From Lachnospira sp. UBA4285 (GTDB lineage Bacteria > Bacillota > Clostridia > Lachnospirales > Lachnospiraceae): DNA of 29,694 bases. Each line of letters begins with the position of its first letter. The first letter of the stretch is position 1. Location: positions 1 to 29,694 of the forward strand of contig DGVL01000159.1 in NCBI GenBank assembly GCA_002394965.1, written 5' to 3'. The notes under the pieces are model-generated. The model saw only the letters and a program-made list of their open reading frames with translations, was not told the origin of the DNA and did not search any database. This document shows, in pieces, positions 1 through 7,624 of the stretch. The position numbers and the translations under genes are program-made.

Positions 1-17
1 GCAGGCTCTGGCTTGCT

Positions 18-222
18 TTCCGATGACTTTTGTGTCCACTTTCACCTCACTTGTCATCGGAATCGAATATTTCCAGGTTAATTCGATGCCTGATTACCTG
101 ATTTTGGCCGAAAAAGTCATCGGAACAAGCCCCTACGGGGCGATTTTGATGACCGCCCCTTTTCAGATCACACCAAAAGTCATCAAATTCGCCGCCGACG
201 GCTCATTTCCGATGCCTCGCAC
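18..222 (+). repeat. 63-bp-period alternating dyad array, copy 1
   Basis: Seven copies of a short motif, G(T/G)CATC(G/A)(G/A)A(A/T), occur in strictly alternating orientation. The CATC/GATG cores are centred at 23.5, 56.5, 86.5, 119.5, 149.5, 182.5 and 212.5, which gives spacings of 33, 30, 33, 30, 33 and 30 bp. The repeat unit is therefore 63 bp, close to six helical turns. From about position 48 the sequence is colinear, without indels, with a second copy at 10598 (about 18 mismatches in about 170 bp). An open frame (23-286) crosses it with a loose 21-residue periodicity, but most differences between the copies would change amino acids, so I read it as non-coding. The array may continue left of the window. 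No function is known to me. Positions 223-278 show nothing recognisable. Confidence 0.8.
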
Positions 223-278
223 CCAAGCCAAGCCAGACGCCCGCCGCTCTCCTTCTTCCGGGATTGCCTTCCATAACC

Positions 279-1598
279 TCATCTGACCTCTACTGAGGCG
301 CCCGACAGTGTGAGACTGCGATATTGACTCGGCGTAACCTGATAGACACTGTAAAAAAGCTCGGCAAAATAATTCTGGTCCAGAATCCCCACCCTGGATG
401 CTATGACCTGAACCGGCTCTGAGGTGGAGGCCAGCAAACGCGCGGCAGTGTTCATGCGTTCTGTTTTTAACAGCTGCGTGAATGTATGGCCGGTATCTGC
501 CTTGAGACTCCTGGCCAAGGTGCTTTCGGATATCCGGAGCGATTTCGCCAGCGCCCCGATACTGACCGGTTCCGCGCAATGCTTTTGAATCGTGTGCAGT
601 GCCCGCAGCGTCGTGGAAGAGAATCCGCTTTCTTTCATCAGGCGGATCTCGCGGCACAGATCATATATCATTTCTTCATATAAATGTGCCGCTGCCCGCG
701 GACTTCCTGTGATCCGGTGCATTTTCTGCGCGTAATCCATCGAAATACTGTCGATCACAGCAGCGCTCAGACCGGAACGCTTTGCCCCAAGCCGGATTAT
801 ATTGCGCATAATTGCTGTGGCGGATTCCTGCGGCCAGAGCTCCACGGTCATACCGATCTGCGGCGCGCTGGTATGGAGAAGCTTTCCAAGCGCCCCCAGT
901 GCCGCTTCCTCCCTGCCTTCCGAGATGCTGACCATCAGTTCGTTCTCTATGGCATAGCGTTCCTCTATCTTCTGAACTGCGCCCAAGCGCCAGGGAGAAA
1001 GCTCTGCCTCCTCTGCCAGCTTGACAATCGGCTCGCCGCACTTTACCGTCTGCGTGCGCCGGACCGGGAAATCATCCGGTGAATAGCCGGTATATTGCAG
1101 TACTGTCTGTACAGCATGGATCACCGTGTCAGGCTCGCAGACGCTCAGATCGCACCAGAACAGCTTGAATTGCAGCAGAAGCTTGCTGTCGCAGCAGGCA
1201 AAGCGGGAAACAAGCCGCCGGCAGTTTTTCTCCTGATAAGGCGCTGTGACAAATGGGCCCCAAAAAACAGCTATATCATCTGCAAGAAGTATAACCGTGT
1301 GGGTTCCCAGCGGATCGTCGAGGACCCGGATCCCCCGCTGCTCACCGGCTAGAAGTGCCGTCAGATACTCCTTCCGATAGAAAGGCTGCGCGTGTTCCAT
1401 AAAGACCGCACGCTGCCGGAATTCCGCCAGAGGCATCTCGCCGCGCCGGCCAGGCAGAATCGGAAGCCGAAAGAAGAGGGAAAACAGCCGCACCGCTTCC
1501 CGCATCCGTGCCAGAGGCTCTTCCGGCCGCTCCCCAGCGTTCATTCCATCAGACATTTCCATTTTTTCAGTGCTGCCATGCGTTTCCAATTTGTTCAT
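279..1598 (-). CDS. AraC-family transcriptional regulator
   Basis: A 439-residue protein whose last ~100 residues (about 335-428) form an AraC-type double helix-turn-helix: the first helix pair reads IGALAKSLRISESTLARSLK, and the second ends in a DQNYFAELFYSVYQVTPSQYR block typical of the family. The N-terminal ~330 residues are a divergent sensor region that I cannot assign to a known ligand-binding fold. Such long regulators are common next to glycan-use operons in Clostridia. It is divergent from the GH88 operon (162-bp gap), so it is probably the local regulator, responding to an imported oligosaccharide or uronate; that is inference. The start chosen (ATG at 1598) has only a weak AGGA upstream. 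Internal ATGs at codons 13 and 15 are alternatives. Confidence 0.9.
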   Translation of the reverse strand: MNKLETHGSTEKMEMSDGMNAGERPEEPLARMREAVRLFSLFFRLPILPGRRGEMPLAEFRQRAVFMEHAQPFYRKEYLTALLAGEQRGIRVLDDPLGTHTVILLADDIAVFWGPFVTAPYQEKNCRRLVSRFACCDSKLLLQFKLFWCDLSVCEPDTVIHAVQTVLQYTGYSPDDFPVRRTQTVKCGEPIVKLAEEAELSPWRLGAVQKIEERYAIENELMVSISEGREEAALGALGKLLHTSAPQIGMTVELWPQESATAIMRNIIRLGAKRSGLSAAVIDSISMDYAQKMHRITGSPRAAAHLYEEMIYDLCREIRLMKESGFSSTTLRALHTIQKHCAEPVSIGALAKSLRISESTLARSLKADTGHTFTQLLKTERMNTAARLLASTSEPVQVIASRVGILDQNYFAELFYSVYQVTPSQYRSLTLSGASVEVR

Positions 1599-1760
1599 AT
1601 TTATCCCGAATCCTACTATAATGCTTCTTTTATTCTAACGTCTTCATTTGAAAACTGATAGACTGATTTCAGCATAAGAGTTGATTTTTTTTAAATCAAT
1701 CGGTGAAAAACAAGGAATCATCTGCCATGAACGCAATAATAATAAGCGGGAGGACTGTAT
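1599..1760. promoter_or_regulatory. Divergent control region between AraC gene and GH88 operon
   Basis: This AT-rich 162-bp gap must hold both promoters. A perfect inverted repeat TTGATTT-N5-AAATCAA lies at 1681-1699 and is a candidate operator. GGGAGG precedes the GH88 start with good spacing. I could not pick out a convincing pair of sigma-A hexamers; TTGAAA near 1649 is a possible -35 for the plus direction with only a poor -10. Confidence 0.45.
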
Positions 1761-2906
1761 ATGCAGGAAGCGTGGATCGATGAGCTGTACGAAAAGCTGG
1801 TGGCAAAGCTCTCCGCTGAAGCGGACCGGGTAAGAAGCGATATTCCCTTCATTCCGGTCCAGGGCCGCTACCGGGATCTGATGATGCCGGGCGGGCTGCA
1901 CTGGTGGTGCAACGGCTTCTGGCCGGGAATGCTGTGGCAGATGTATCATGCCACAGCGGAAGGAAAATACCGAGAGTACGCGCAGGCGGTAGATGAACGC
2001 CTCGCCCCGCTGCTGCAGGAACCGGGTAAGCTGGATCATGACACCGGCTTCCTCTTCGTTCTGTCTTCTCTGGCTGAATTCCTTAAAACCGGCCGTGAAC
2101 AGGCGAAAGAGCGCGTTCGCCGCGCGGCTGACATTCTCGCCGGGCGCTTCCACGAAAAAGGGGGATTTATCGAAGCATGGAATCCCGGCGCCATTCCCGG
2201 TACAGATACAAGAGGCATGATGATTGCCGACTGCATGATGAACCTGTCTCTTCTGTACCGGGCCGGGGAGATCACGGGCGAAAAGCGCTACACAGACATA
2301 GCTTCCCGCCATGCTGATACCGCCCTGCGCTATCTTCTGCGGCCGGACGGCAGCGCCGCCCACGTCGCCCGCGTGAATGCAGAAAGCGGCGAGCTGATGG
2401 AGTACCCTGACGGCCAGGGATTCGCGCCGGAGAGCGCCTGGAGCCGCGGCCAGGGATGGATCCTCTACGGATTCACCAATTCCTGGCAGCACACGGGCAG
2501 GAAGGAATACCTGGACGCAGCCAAGCGCTCAGCGCATTATTGCATCTCGGCACTCGCCCTGCATGACTGGCTGCCGGTGGTGGATTTCCGGGCTGTGCAG
2601 GACGGGCGCTATGATTCCACTGCAGGCATGCTGATTGCCAGCGCTCTGCTGGAGCTTGGCGAAGCGGTGAAAGGAGAGCCTCTGGGCGATCATGAGTCTG
2701 CATTTTACCGCGAGGCGGCTCTTCGGGTTCTGAAGGCGTGCGACCAGAAGTTTGACCACTGGGATGCGCAGACAGATGGCATCGTATGGGGCGCCTCACT
2801 CCGCTATCACGACGACCGCATGGCCGGAGCCGCCATCATCTACGGCGATTACTTCCTGGCCGAGGCGATCCTGAAGCTCAAGGGCAGATACTTGAGCGTA
2901 TGGTAA
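1761..2906 (+). CDS. GH88 family unsaturated glucuronyl hydrolase
   Basis: A 381-residue cytoplasmic enzyme of the alpha/alpha-barrel GH88 family. It removes the 4,5-unsaturated uronic acid left at the non-reducing end of oligosaccharides by polysaccharide lyases. Family signatures are FWPGMLWQMYHAT (53-65), HDTGF with D94, IADCMMN with D157, HADTALRYLLRPDGS (184-198) and WSRGQGW (227-233). D94 and D157 match the two acidic residues known to drive the vinyl-ether hydration mechanism. There is no signal peptide and the length is normal for the family. The start has GGGAGG upstream. First gene of a plus-strand operon; the next gene begins 11 nt after its stop and its ribosome binding site overlaps the stop region. 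The partner lyase is two genes downstream. Confidence 0.93.
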   Translation: MQEAWIDELYEKLVAKLSAEADRVRSDIPFIPVQGRYRDLMMPGGLHWWCNGFWPGMLWQMYHATAEGKYREYAQAVDERLAPLLQEPGKLDHDTGFLFVLSSLAEFLKTGREQAKERVRRAADILAGRFHEKGGFIEAWNPGAIPGTDTRGMMIADCMMNLSLLYRAGEITGEKRYTDIASRHADTALRYLLRPDGSAAHVARVNAESGELMEYPDGQGFAPESAWSRGQGWILYGFTNSWQHTGRKEYLDAAKRSAHYCISALALHDWLPVVDFRAVQDGRYDSTAGMLIASALLELGEAVKGEPLGDHESAFYREAALRVLKACDQKFDHWDAQTDGIVWGASLRYHDDRMAGAAIIYGDYFLAEAILKLKGRYLSVW

Positions 2907-2917
2907 AGGAGTTCGTG

Positions 2918-3742
2918 ATGAAACTTTCCGTATTCAACAGAGAGAAAAACCGGGAGTTGCTGTGCGCAGAAGGCGGTGAGCGGGTCCATCTGGTATACGA
3001 TCCGGCATACCGCAGAGGCGACGAGATCCGGATGGAAGGACTTGAAGCGGACTTTTATGAGATCCGGCTGGAGGACACGCTGCCGCCGACGATGGTGTAT
3101 TGCAGCGCAGAGAAAGCCGTATTTCCCATACCTTTTGGCGTCGACCGGGCGGGCTTTTCCCCTCGTTCCTTCACAGGCAGGCGACATTTCATCGAGGTGA
3201 GGAAGGCTGACGAGACCGGTCTGGGTACGCGGCGGAATCTGGCTTTCAACCCCCACGATCAAAGCGAAAACAAAGGGATCTATCCCCACATGATCACAAA
3301 TGTCACGTATGCTGACACTCTGCGCAACCGCATCTTCCCCGACCGCGGTCTCTTCGCCCCGCGCAACGTGATCGACGGGATCCTGGCCAATGAGTCCCAC
3401 CGTCTCTACCCGCACCAGAGCTGGGGGATCAATCGCAACAGCAGCGCCTGGCTCACCATCGATTTCGGAAGACCTGTGGATATCGACACGCTGCGCCTGG
3501 CGATCCGCTGTGAGTTCCCTCATGACACCTACTGGAAGCAGGCAACTGTGCGCTGCTCCGATGGCAGTGAAGAGTCCATACCGATCCGGAAGACTTCTCA
3601 GTGGCAGAGCTATCCCATCGTGAGAAAAGGCATCCGCTCTCTGACGCTGTGCAGCCTCATAAAGAGCGAAGAACCCTCTGCGTTCCCCGCGCTGAGTCTG
3701 ATGGAAGTCTACGGTACAGAGCACAGCATTCAAAACAGGTAA
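2918..3742 (+). CDS. F5/8 type C (discoidin-like) domain protein, function unknown
   Basis: A 274-residue protein starting at ATG 2918 behind AAAGGAG; longer upstream frames overlap GH88 and are not credible. The N-terminal ~130 residues are beta-rich and I cannot name them. The C-terminal half (from about FAPRNVIDG to the end) reads like a galactose-binding/discoidin fold: NVIDG, a SWG region, AWLTIDFGRPVDIDTLRLAI and a final LMEVYG strand. No signal peptide or membrane segment is visible, so it should be cytoplasmic, which is unusual for a carbohydrate-binding module. It sits between GH88 and PL8 with short gaps (11 and 14 nt), so it is cotranscribed and probably acts on the same glycan. 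It might be a non-catalytic oligosaccharide binder or an uncharacterised enzyme. Confidence 0.7.
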   Translation: MKLSVFNREKNRELLCAEGGERVHLVYDPAYRRGDEIRMEGLEADFYEIRLEDTLPPTMVYCSAEKAVFPIPFGVDRAGFSPRSFTGRRHFIEVRKADETGLGTRRNLAFNPHDQSENKGIYPHMITNVTYADTLRNRIFPDRGLFAPRNVIDGILANESHRLYPHQSWGINRNSSAWLTIDFGRPVDIDTLRLAIRCEFPHDTYWKQATVRCSDGSEESIPIRKTSQWQSYPIVRKGIRSLTLCSLIKSEEPSAFPALSLMEVYGTEHSIQNR

Positions 3743-3756
3743 GGGGGGACAAAGCG

Positions 3757-6063
3757 ATGGAGCAGTATAAATTCGATGTCTGGAGAAAATGCTGGGAAGC
3801 GTATCTTCTCGGAGAACAAAAAAACCCGGAAGGGGCCTATGAGCAGCAGGTGATCGCCTCCGTCGACCGGATGGCAGCAAAGGAACTGGACTTTCGCGGT
3901 TATGAGGATGAGAGCGAATGCACGGTGTCCTCACCCATCTTCGGCCTGCGGGCAAAGGCGCTGGCCTATCGCACCCGCGGCAGCCGTTTCTACCGGGATC
4001 CGGATGTGCTGCGCGAAGTGAAAGACGGGCTGGAGGACTTCTACCGGACAGACTACAACATGGACCTGGCGCCGGAGCGCACCGAGAACTGGTGGCTGTT
4101 CGAGATTGGCGCGCCGCTGCGCATCCTGGATATTCTCGTTCTGCTGTATGATGACCTGAATGAGCCGGAGAAATGGATCCAGAAATTCACCGATGTGATC
4201 CTTCACTTTAAGGACGCGTACCTGCGTTCCTCCCACGGCAAGCCGGAGACCGGTGCCAATCTGATGTGGAAGTGCCACATCCTTCTCCTGAGCGGAATCC
4301 TGCGCCGTGAGCAGAAATGGATCGACTGGGCAAACAGCCAGATTCCGACTTTGCTCGGCTATTCTCACGCCATGCAGATTCCCGGCATGGGGAAGATATA
4401 TGATGACGGCTTTTATCCCGACGGCTCCTTCATCCAGCACTACATATTTTCCTATACCGGCGGCTACGGAAAGCACTTCCTGTCCATCCTGGCAGGCGAT
4501 CTGTTCGCCTTCCGCGGCCAGGATTGTCTTACGCTTCCGAGAGAAAACCTCGACTTTCTGTTCAGAATGGTCAGGGAAGCCTATCTCCCGCTGCTGTACA
4601 AGGGCCATATGATGGATCTGTGCCGCGGGAGAGAACCCAGCCGCTACTGGTGCCAGGACGACGCGGCCGGTGCACTGGTTCTGCGTGCGCTGCTGTATCT
4701 TACCGAGGTTCTGCCACAGGATCAGAGAAAGGAGCTGGAGGGATGGCTGAAGGAGCAGCTCGCTCTTCCGGAGACAAGGAAAAAGCTCTTTTATGACTTT
4801 CATCCCTCGGCGGAATACTTTGCGACGCCTTCCCTGGCCGATCGGCTGCGCGCTCTGGATGCGAGCAGCACGGCGATGGCCGCTCCGCTAACCGGTCACT
4901 ACAATTTCGGCGTCATGTGCAAACCGGTGCATCGCACCGCGCGCTATGCCTTCGCCGTCTCCATGTACAGCAGGAACATCGCCTGCTACGAAAAGCTTAT
5001 GAAAGAGAGTAATCGCTTCTGGCATGTGTCCGACGGCGCGACGTACCTGTACACCGGCTCCGGCAGCGGATACTGCGGCGACTACTACGCGGCGGCGGAT
5101 ATGCAGCGCCTGGCCGGCACCACCGTGGAGCGCAGCCCGCAGCGGGAAGACGATCCCTATTATTCCTGGTATCTCCCGGAAGCGCGGAATGTCTATGCGT
5201 TCGCGGGCGGCGCCACACTGGGGAACGCCGGAATCGCGGGGCAGCAGTACCGGGGGCAGGGCAAGGGAAAAGAGCGCACGCTGGATGTCCGAAAATCCTG
5301 GTTTATGTTTGAAAACGAGATTGTCTGCCTCGGCAGCGGCATCAGCTCCCCGACAGACAATCCCGTGGAGACGATCATCCTGAATGACAGACTGCTGCAA
5401 GAACAGGGAAAGGACGGCTTCTTCCTTCTCACCGGCGAAGGCGGGCTCCGCCTCACGGAAGGCAGAGAGATGACCGTATTGACCGACCGGCTATTTGTCA
5501 GCCAGGTTCCGGATAGAACCGGAAACGGATATCTTTTCCCGGGCGGCGCCCAGGTGCACATACTGCTGGCGCATCGCCGGGGAACCTGGAACAGCGCAAA
5601 GCTGAATCCCGGTCACATCAGCGAAAACACCTATCTGACTGTCTGGATTTCACACGGCTGTCAGCCGTCTCAGGCCGCCTACGCCTACGCAATCCTTCCC
5701 GCCTGCACGGAGCAGGAATGGCAGGAGGCTGCGGACAGGCCCAGCTTTACCATCCTTGAGAACTCTGTGAACGCGCATGCGGTAAAGAATCTGCGGGAAG
5801 GGCTGCTGGGCATCAACTTCTGGCAGGAGGCGCCCTGTGTCTGCGCCGGAGTCGAGTGCTCCACGCAGGCCAGCATCCTTCTTAGAGAAGAGAAAGCGAC
5901 CGGAGAGACGACACTGGCGGTGGCGGATCCCACAAAGCAGGACCGGCAGATCACGCTCCGGATTCTGGCAGAACCAGAATATACTACGACCATCGATACC
6001 AGAAACAGCGACGGCGGCACAACAATCATCCACTTCCGGCAAAAGCCGGCTGCCCGCAACTAA
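3757..6063 (+). CDS. Polysaccharide lyase family 8 (hyaluronate/chondroitin/xanthan lyase family), signal-less
   Basis: A 768-residue protein starting at ATG 3757 behind AGGGGGG; the frame is open further upstream but overlaps the previous gene. PL8 enzymes cleave uronate-containing polymers by beta-elimination. The alpha/alpha-toroid N-terminal half carries NWWLFEIGAPLRILD, TGAN with N168, DGSFIQHYIFSYTGGYG with H228 and Y237, and RGREPSR with R292 and R296; these correspond to the Asn-His-Tyr-Arg catalytic set. The central beta-sandwich begins near residue 385 (MCKPVHRTARYAFAVSMYS, then SDGATYLY). Oddity: the N-terminus (MEQYKFDVWRKCW) has no signal peptide, whereas characterised PL8 lyases are mostly secreted. 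It may therefore act on imported oligosaccharides. The exact substrate cannot be told from sequence alone. Confidence 0.92.
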   Translation: MEQYKFDVWRKCWEAYLLGEQKNPEGAYEQQVIASVDRMAAKELDFRGYEDESECTVSSPIFGLRAKALAYRTRGSRFYRDPDVLREVKDGLEDFYRTDYNMDLAPERTENWWLFEIGAPLRILDILVLLYDDLNEPEKWIQKFTDVILHFKDAYLRSSHGKPETGANLMWKCHILLLSGILRREQKWIDWANSQIPTLLGYSHAMQIPGMGKIYDDGFYPDGSFIQHYIFSYTGGYGKHFLSILAGDLFAFRGQDCLTLPRENLDFLFRMVREAYLPLLYKGHMMDLCRGREPSRYWCQDDAAGALVLRALLYLTEVLPQDQRKELEGWLKEQLALPETRKKLFYDFHPSAEYFATPSLADRLRALDASSTAMAAPLTGHYNFGVMCKPVHRTARYAFAVSMYSRNIACYEKLMKESNRFWHVSDGATYLYTGSGSGYCGDYYAAADMQRLAGTTVERSPQREDDPYYSWYLPEARNVYAFAGGATLGNAGIAGQQYRGQGKGKERTLDVRKSWFMFENEIVCLGSGISSPTDNPVETIILNDRLLQEQGKDGFFLLTGEGGLRLTEGREMTVLTDRLFVSQVPDRTGNGYLFPGGAQVHILLAHRRGTWNSAKLNPGHISENTYLTVWISHGCQPSQAAYAYAILPACTEQEWQEAADRPSFTILENSVNAHAVKNLREGLLGINFWQEAPCVCAGVECSTQASILLREEKATGETTLAVADPTKQDRQITLRILAEPEYTTTIDTRNSDGGTTIIHFRQKPAARN

Positions 6064-6169
6064 AAAATGCATATATGAACAGCCCCGGCTTGAGGCATTT
6101 CTCTTTCATCTCGCACCTGAGCGCCGATGAATGGGCGCACGTAATATCAACAAAAAGGAGAAAACAAAT

Positions 6170-7549
6170 ATGGCTAAAAAAGAAAGAATCCCCAACCCTG
6201 ACCGCTTCCCCGTCGGCCGGTTCTTCGCATGGAAGACCCGCGACATATCCCTCGGCGGCCAGGTTATCATTCTCGGTTATCTGAGCATCTACGCCAGCAC
6301 GGTCCTCGGTATGCCGGTCGGGCTTGTCGGCGGACTGATGATGGCCAGCAAGATCATCGATGCGTTCACGGACCTTTTTGCCGGATTCATCATCGACAAC
6401 ACCCGGACCAGGCTCGGCCGCGCCCGCCCCTATGAACTCTGCATCATCGGAGGCTGGATCAGCACAATTCTGCTCTTCTCCTGCCCGCCTGAGTGGAGTA
6501 TGGCGGTCAAATCCATCTGGCTTTTCTGCATGTATGCCGTGACCTGCTCCATCTTCCAGACCTTCCTGTACGCGGCGGCTCAGCCCTATACGGTACGTGC
6601 GTGGAAGAATCGTGACCAGATCATCAAGCTCTCCTCTTACGGCGGCATCGTCACCACCCTTGGCAGCGCTGTCGTCTCCGTTGGCTTTCCCCGTCTGATG
6701 GGCAGTCTTGCCACATCTGCGGGTGGCTGGAGATCCCTTGTCCTGATCTTTGCTGTCCCGCTTGCCCTGATCGGCATCCTTCGCTTTGTCTTTGTCAAAG
6801 AACAGTTTGACCCGGAAGGCGCACGTCCCGACGAAAAGACCTCCGTCCGGGAGATCTTCCAGATGCTAAAGCGCAATCTCTACGCCTGGGATGTTGGCAT
6901 CATGGTGGGCATGCAGGGAGTGATACTGGGTATGGGCGCTGCCACCTACTATTTCACGTATATTGTGGGCGACATCCGGAAGTACGGTACCCTGCAGGCT
7001 TTCACCATCCTGATGCTCGCGCTGATGTTTATCTTCCCGAAGCTCATAAAGAAGATGAGCGTAGCGAGTCTCGTTATCCTGGGCTGTGCAATCGGCGCGG
7101 CCGGGTATCTGCTCAACTTCTTCGCCGGCGCCAGCATGGCCATGCTGATCGTCGCCTTTTTTGCCACCGGCTTCTCCCAGCTTCCGGTCTCGTACCTTCA
7201 GTCTCCCATGCTCATGGAGGTTTCGGCCTACAACGAGTACATCGGCCTGCCCCGCATGGACTCTTCCGCCTCTTCGGTCATGAACTTCCTGAATAAGACC
7301 TTCAACGCACTGGGCGCCGGTCTGCTCGGTCTGCTGCTGCAGATGAGCGGCTTCGTCTCCTCTACGGACAGCGCTGCGGCTGTCGCGCAGCCCGACAGCG
7401 CGCTCTTTATGATGCGCTGTCTCTACAGCCTGATCCCGGTTGTATTCATGATCGTCTCGATCCTGGCAGCCAGACACTTTAACAAGCTCTCCAAGAAGAT
7501 GCCTGAGATTGAAGCCAGTCTGAAAGCCCGCAGAGAGACAGAAGCTTAA
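6170..7549 (+). CDS. GPH/MFS_2-family glycoside-cation symporter
   Basis: A 459-residue membrane transporter of the glycoside-pentoside-hexuronide:cation symporter family (MelB-like). The signature DAFTDLFAGFIIDNTRTRLGRARPYEL region near residues 60-87 matches the family loop after helix 2. About twelve hydrophobic segments can be counted. I choose ATG 6170 because AAGGAG precedes it at good distance; the in-frame ATG at 6131 has no such site. It follows PL8 by 106 nt, a gap that includes a small GCGCC/GGCGC hairpin at 6121-6138 and no other visible element. It is the only importer in the locus, so the operon probably brings in di- or small oligosaccharides for PL8 and GH88. That role is inference. 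Confidence 0.9.
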   Translation: MAKKERIPNPDRFPVGRFFAWKTRDISLGGQVIILGYLSIYASTVLGMPVGLVGGLMMASKIIDAFTDLFAGFIIDNTRTRLGRARPYELCIIGGWISTILLFSCPPEWSMAVKSIWLFCMYAVTCSIFQTFLYAAAQPYTVRAWKNRDQIIKLSSYGGIVTTLGSAVVSVGFPRLMGSLATSAGGWRSLVLIFAVPLALIGILRFVFVKEQFDPEGARPDEKTSVREIFQMLKRNLYAWDVGIMVGMQGVILGMGAATYYFTYIVGDIRKYGTLQAFTILMLALMFIFPKLIKKMSVASLVILGCAIGAAGYLLNFFAGASMAMLIVAFFATGFSQLPVSYLQSPMLMEVSAYNEYIGLPRMDSSASSVMNFLNKTFNALGAGLLGLLLQMSGFVSSTDSAAAVAQPDSALFMMRCLYSLIPVVFMIVSILAARHFNKLSKKMPEIEASLKARRETEA

Positions 7550-7570
7550 GTACAGCTCACACTTTAAAAT

Positions 7571-7598
7571 GCAGGCAGTGGCGGCAGCTGCTGCCTGC
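7571..7598. other. Intercistronic hairpin
   Basis: GCAGGCAG and CTGCCTGC form an 8-bp stem with a 12-nt loop in the 75-nt gap between the symporter and GH43-like genes. No T-tract follows, so it is more likely an mRNA processing or stability element than a terminator. Confidence 0.4.
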
Positions 7599-7624
7599 GA
7601 ACCTATAGTGGAGAAAAACAGAAT

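Noticed and set aside
1..222. CRISPR array (63-bp unit resembles repeat plus spacer length)
   Set aside because: There is no constant repeat of 24 bp or more; only ~10-bp motifs recur, in alternating orientation, and the inter-motif sequence is shared between the two copies. No cas genes are present.
3601..3756. Upstream extension of the PL8 frame to 3601
   Set aside because: It overlaps the preceding gene in another frame, and the ATG at 3757 has a strong ribosome binding site; the extension is basic and low in structure.
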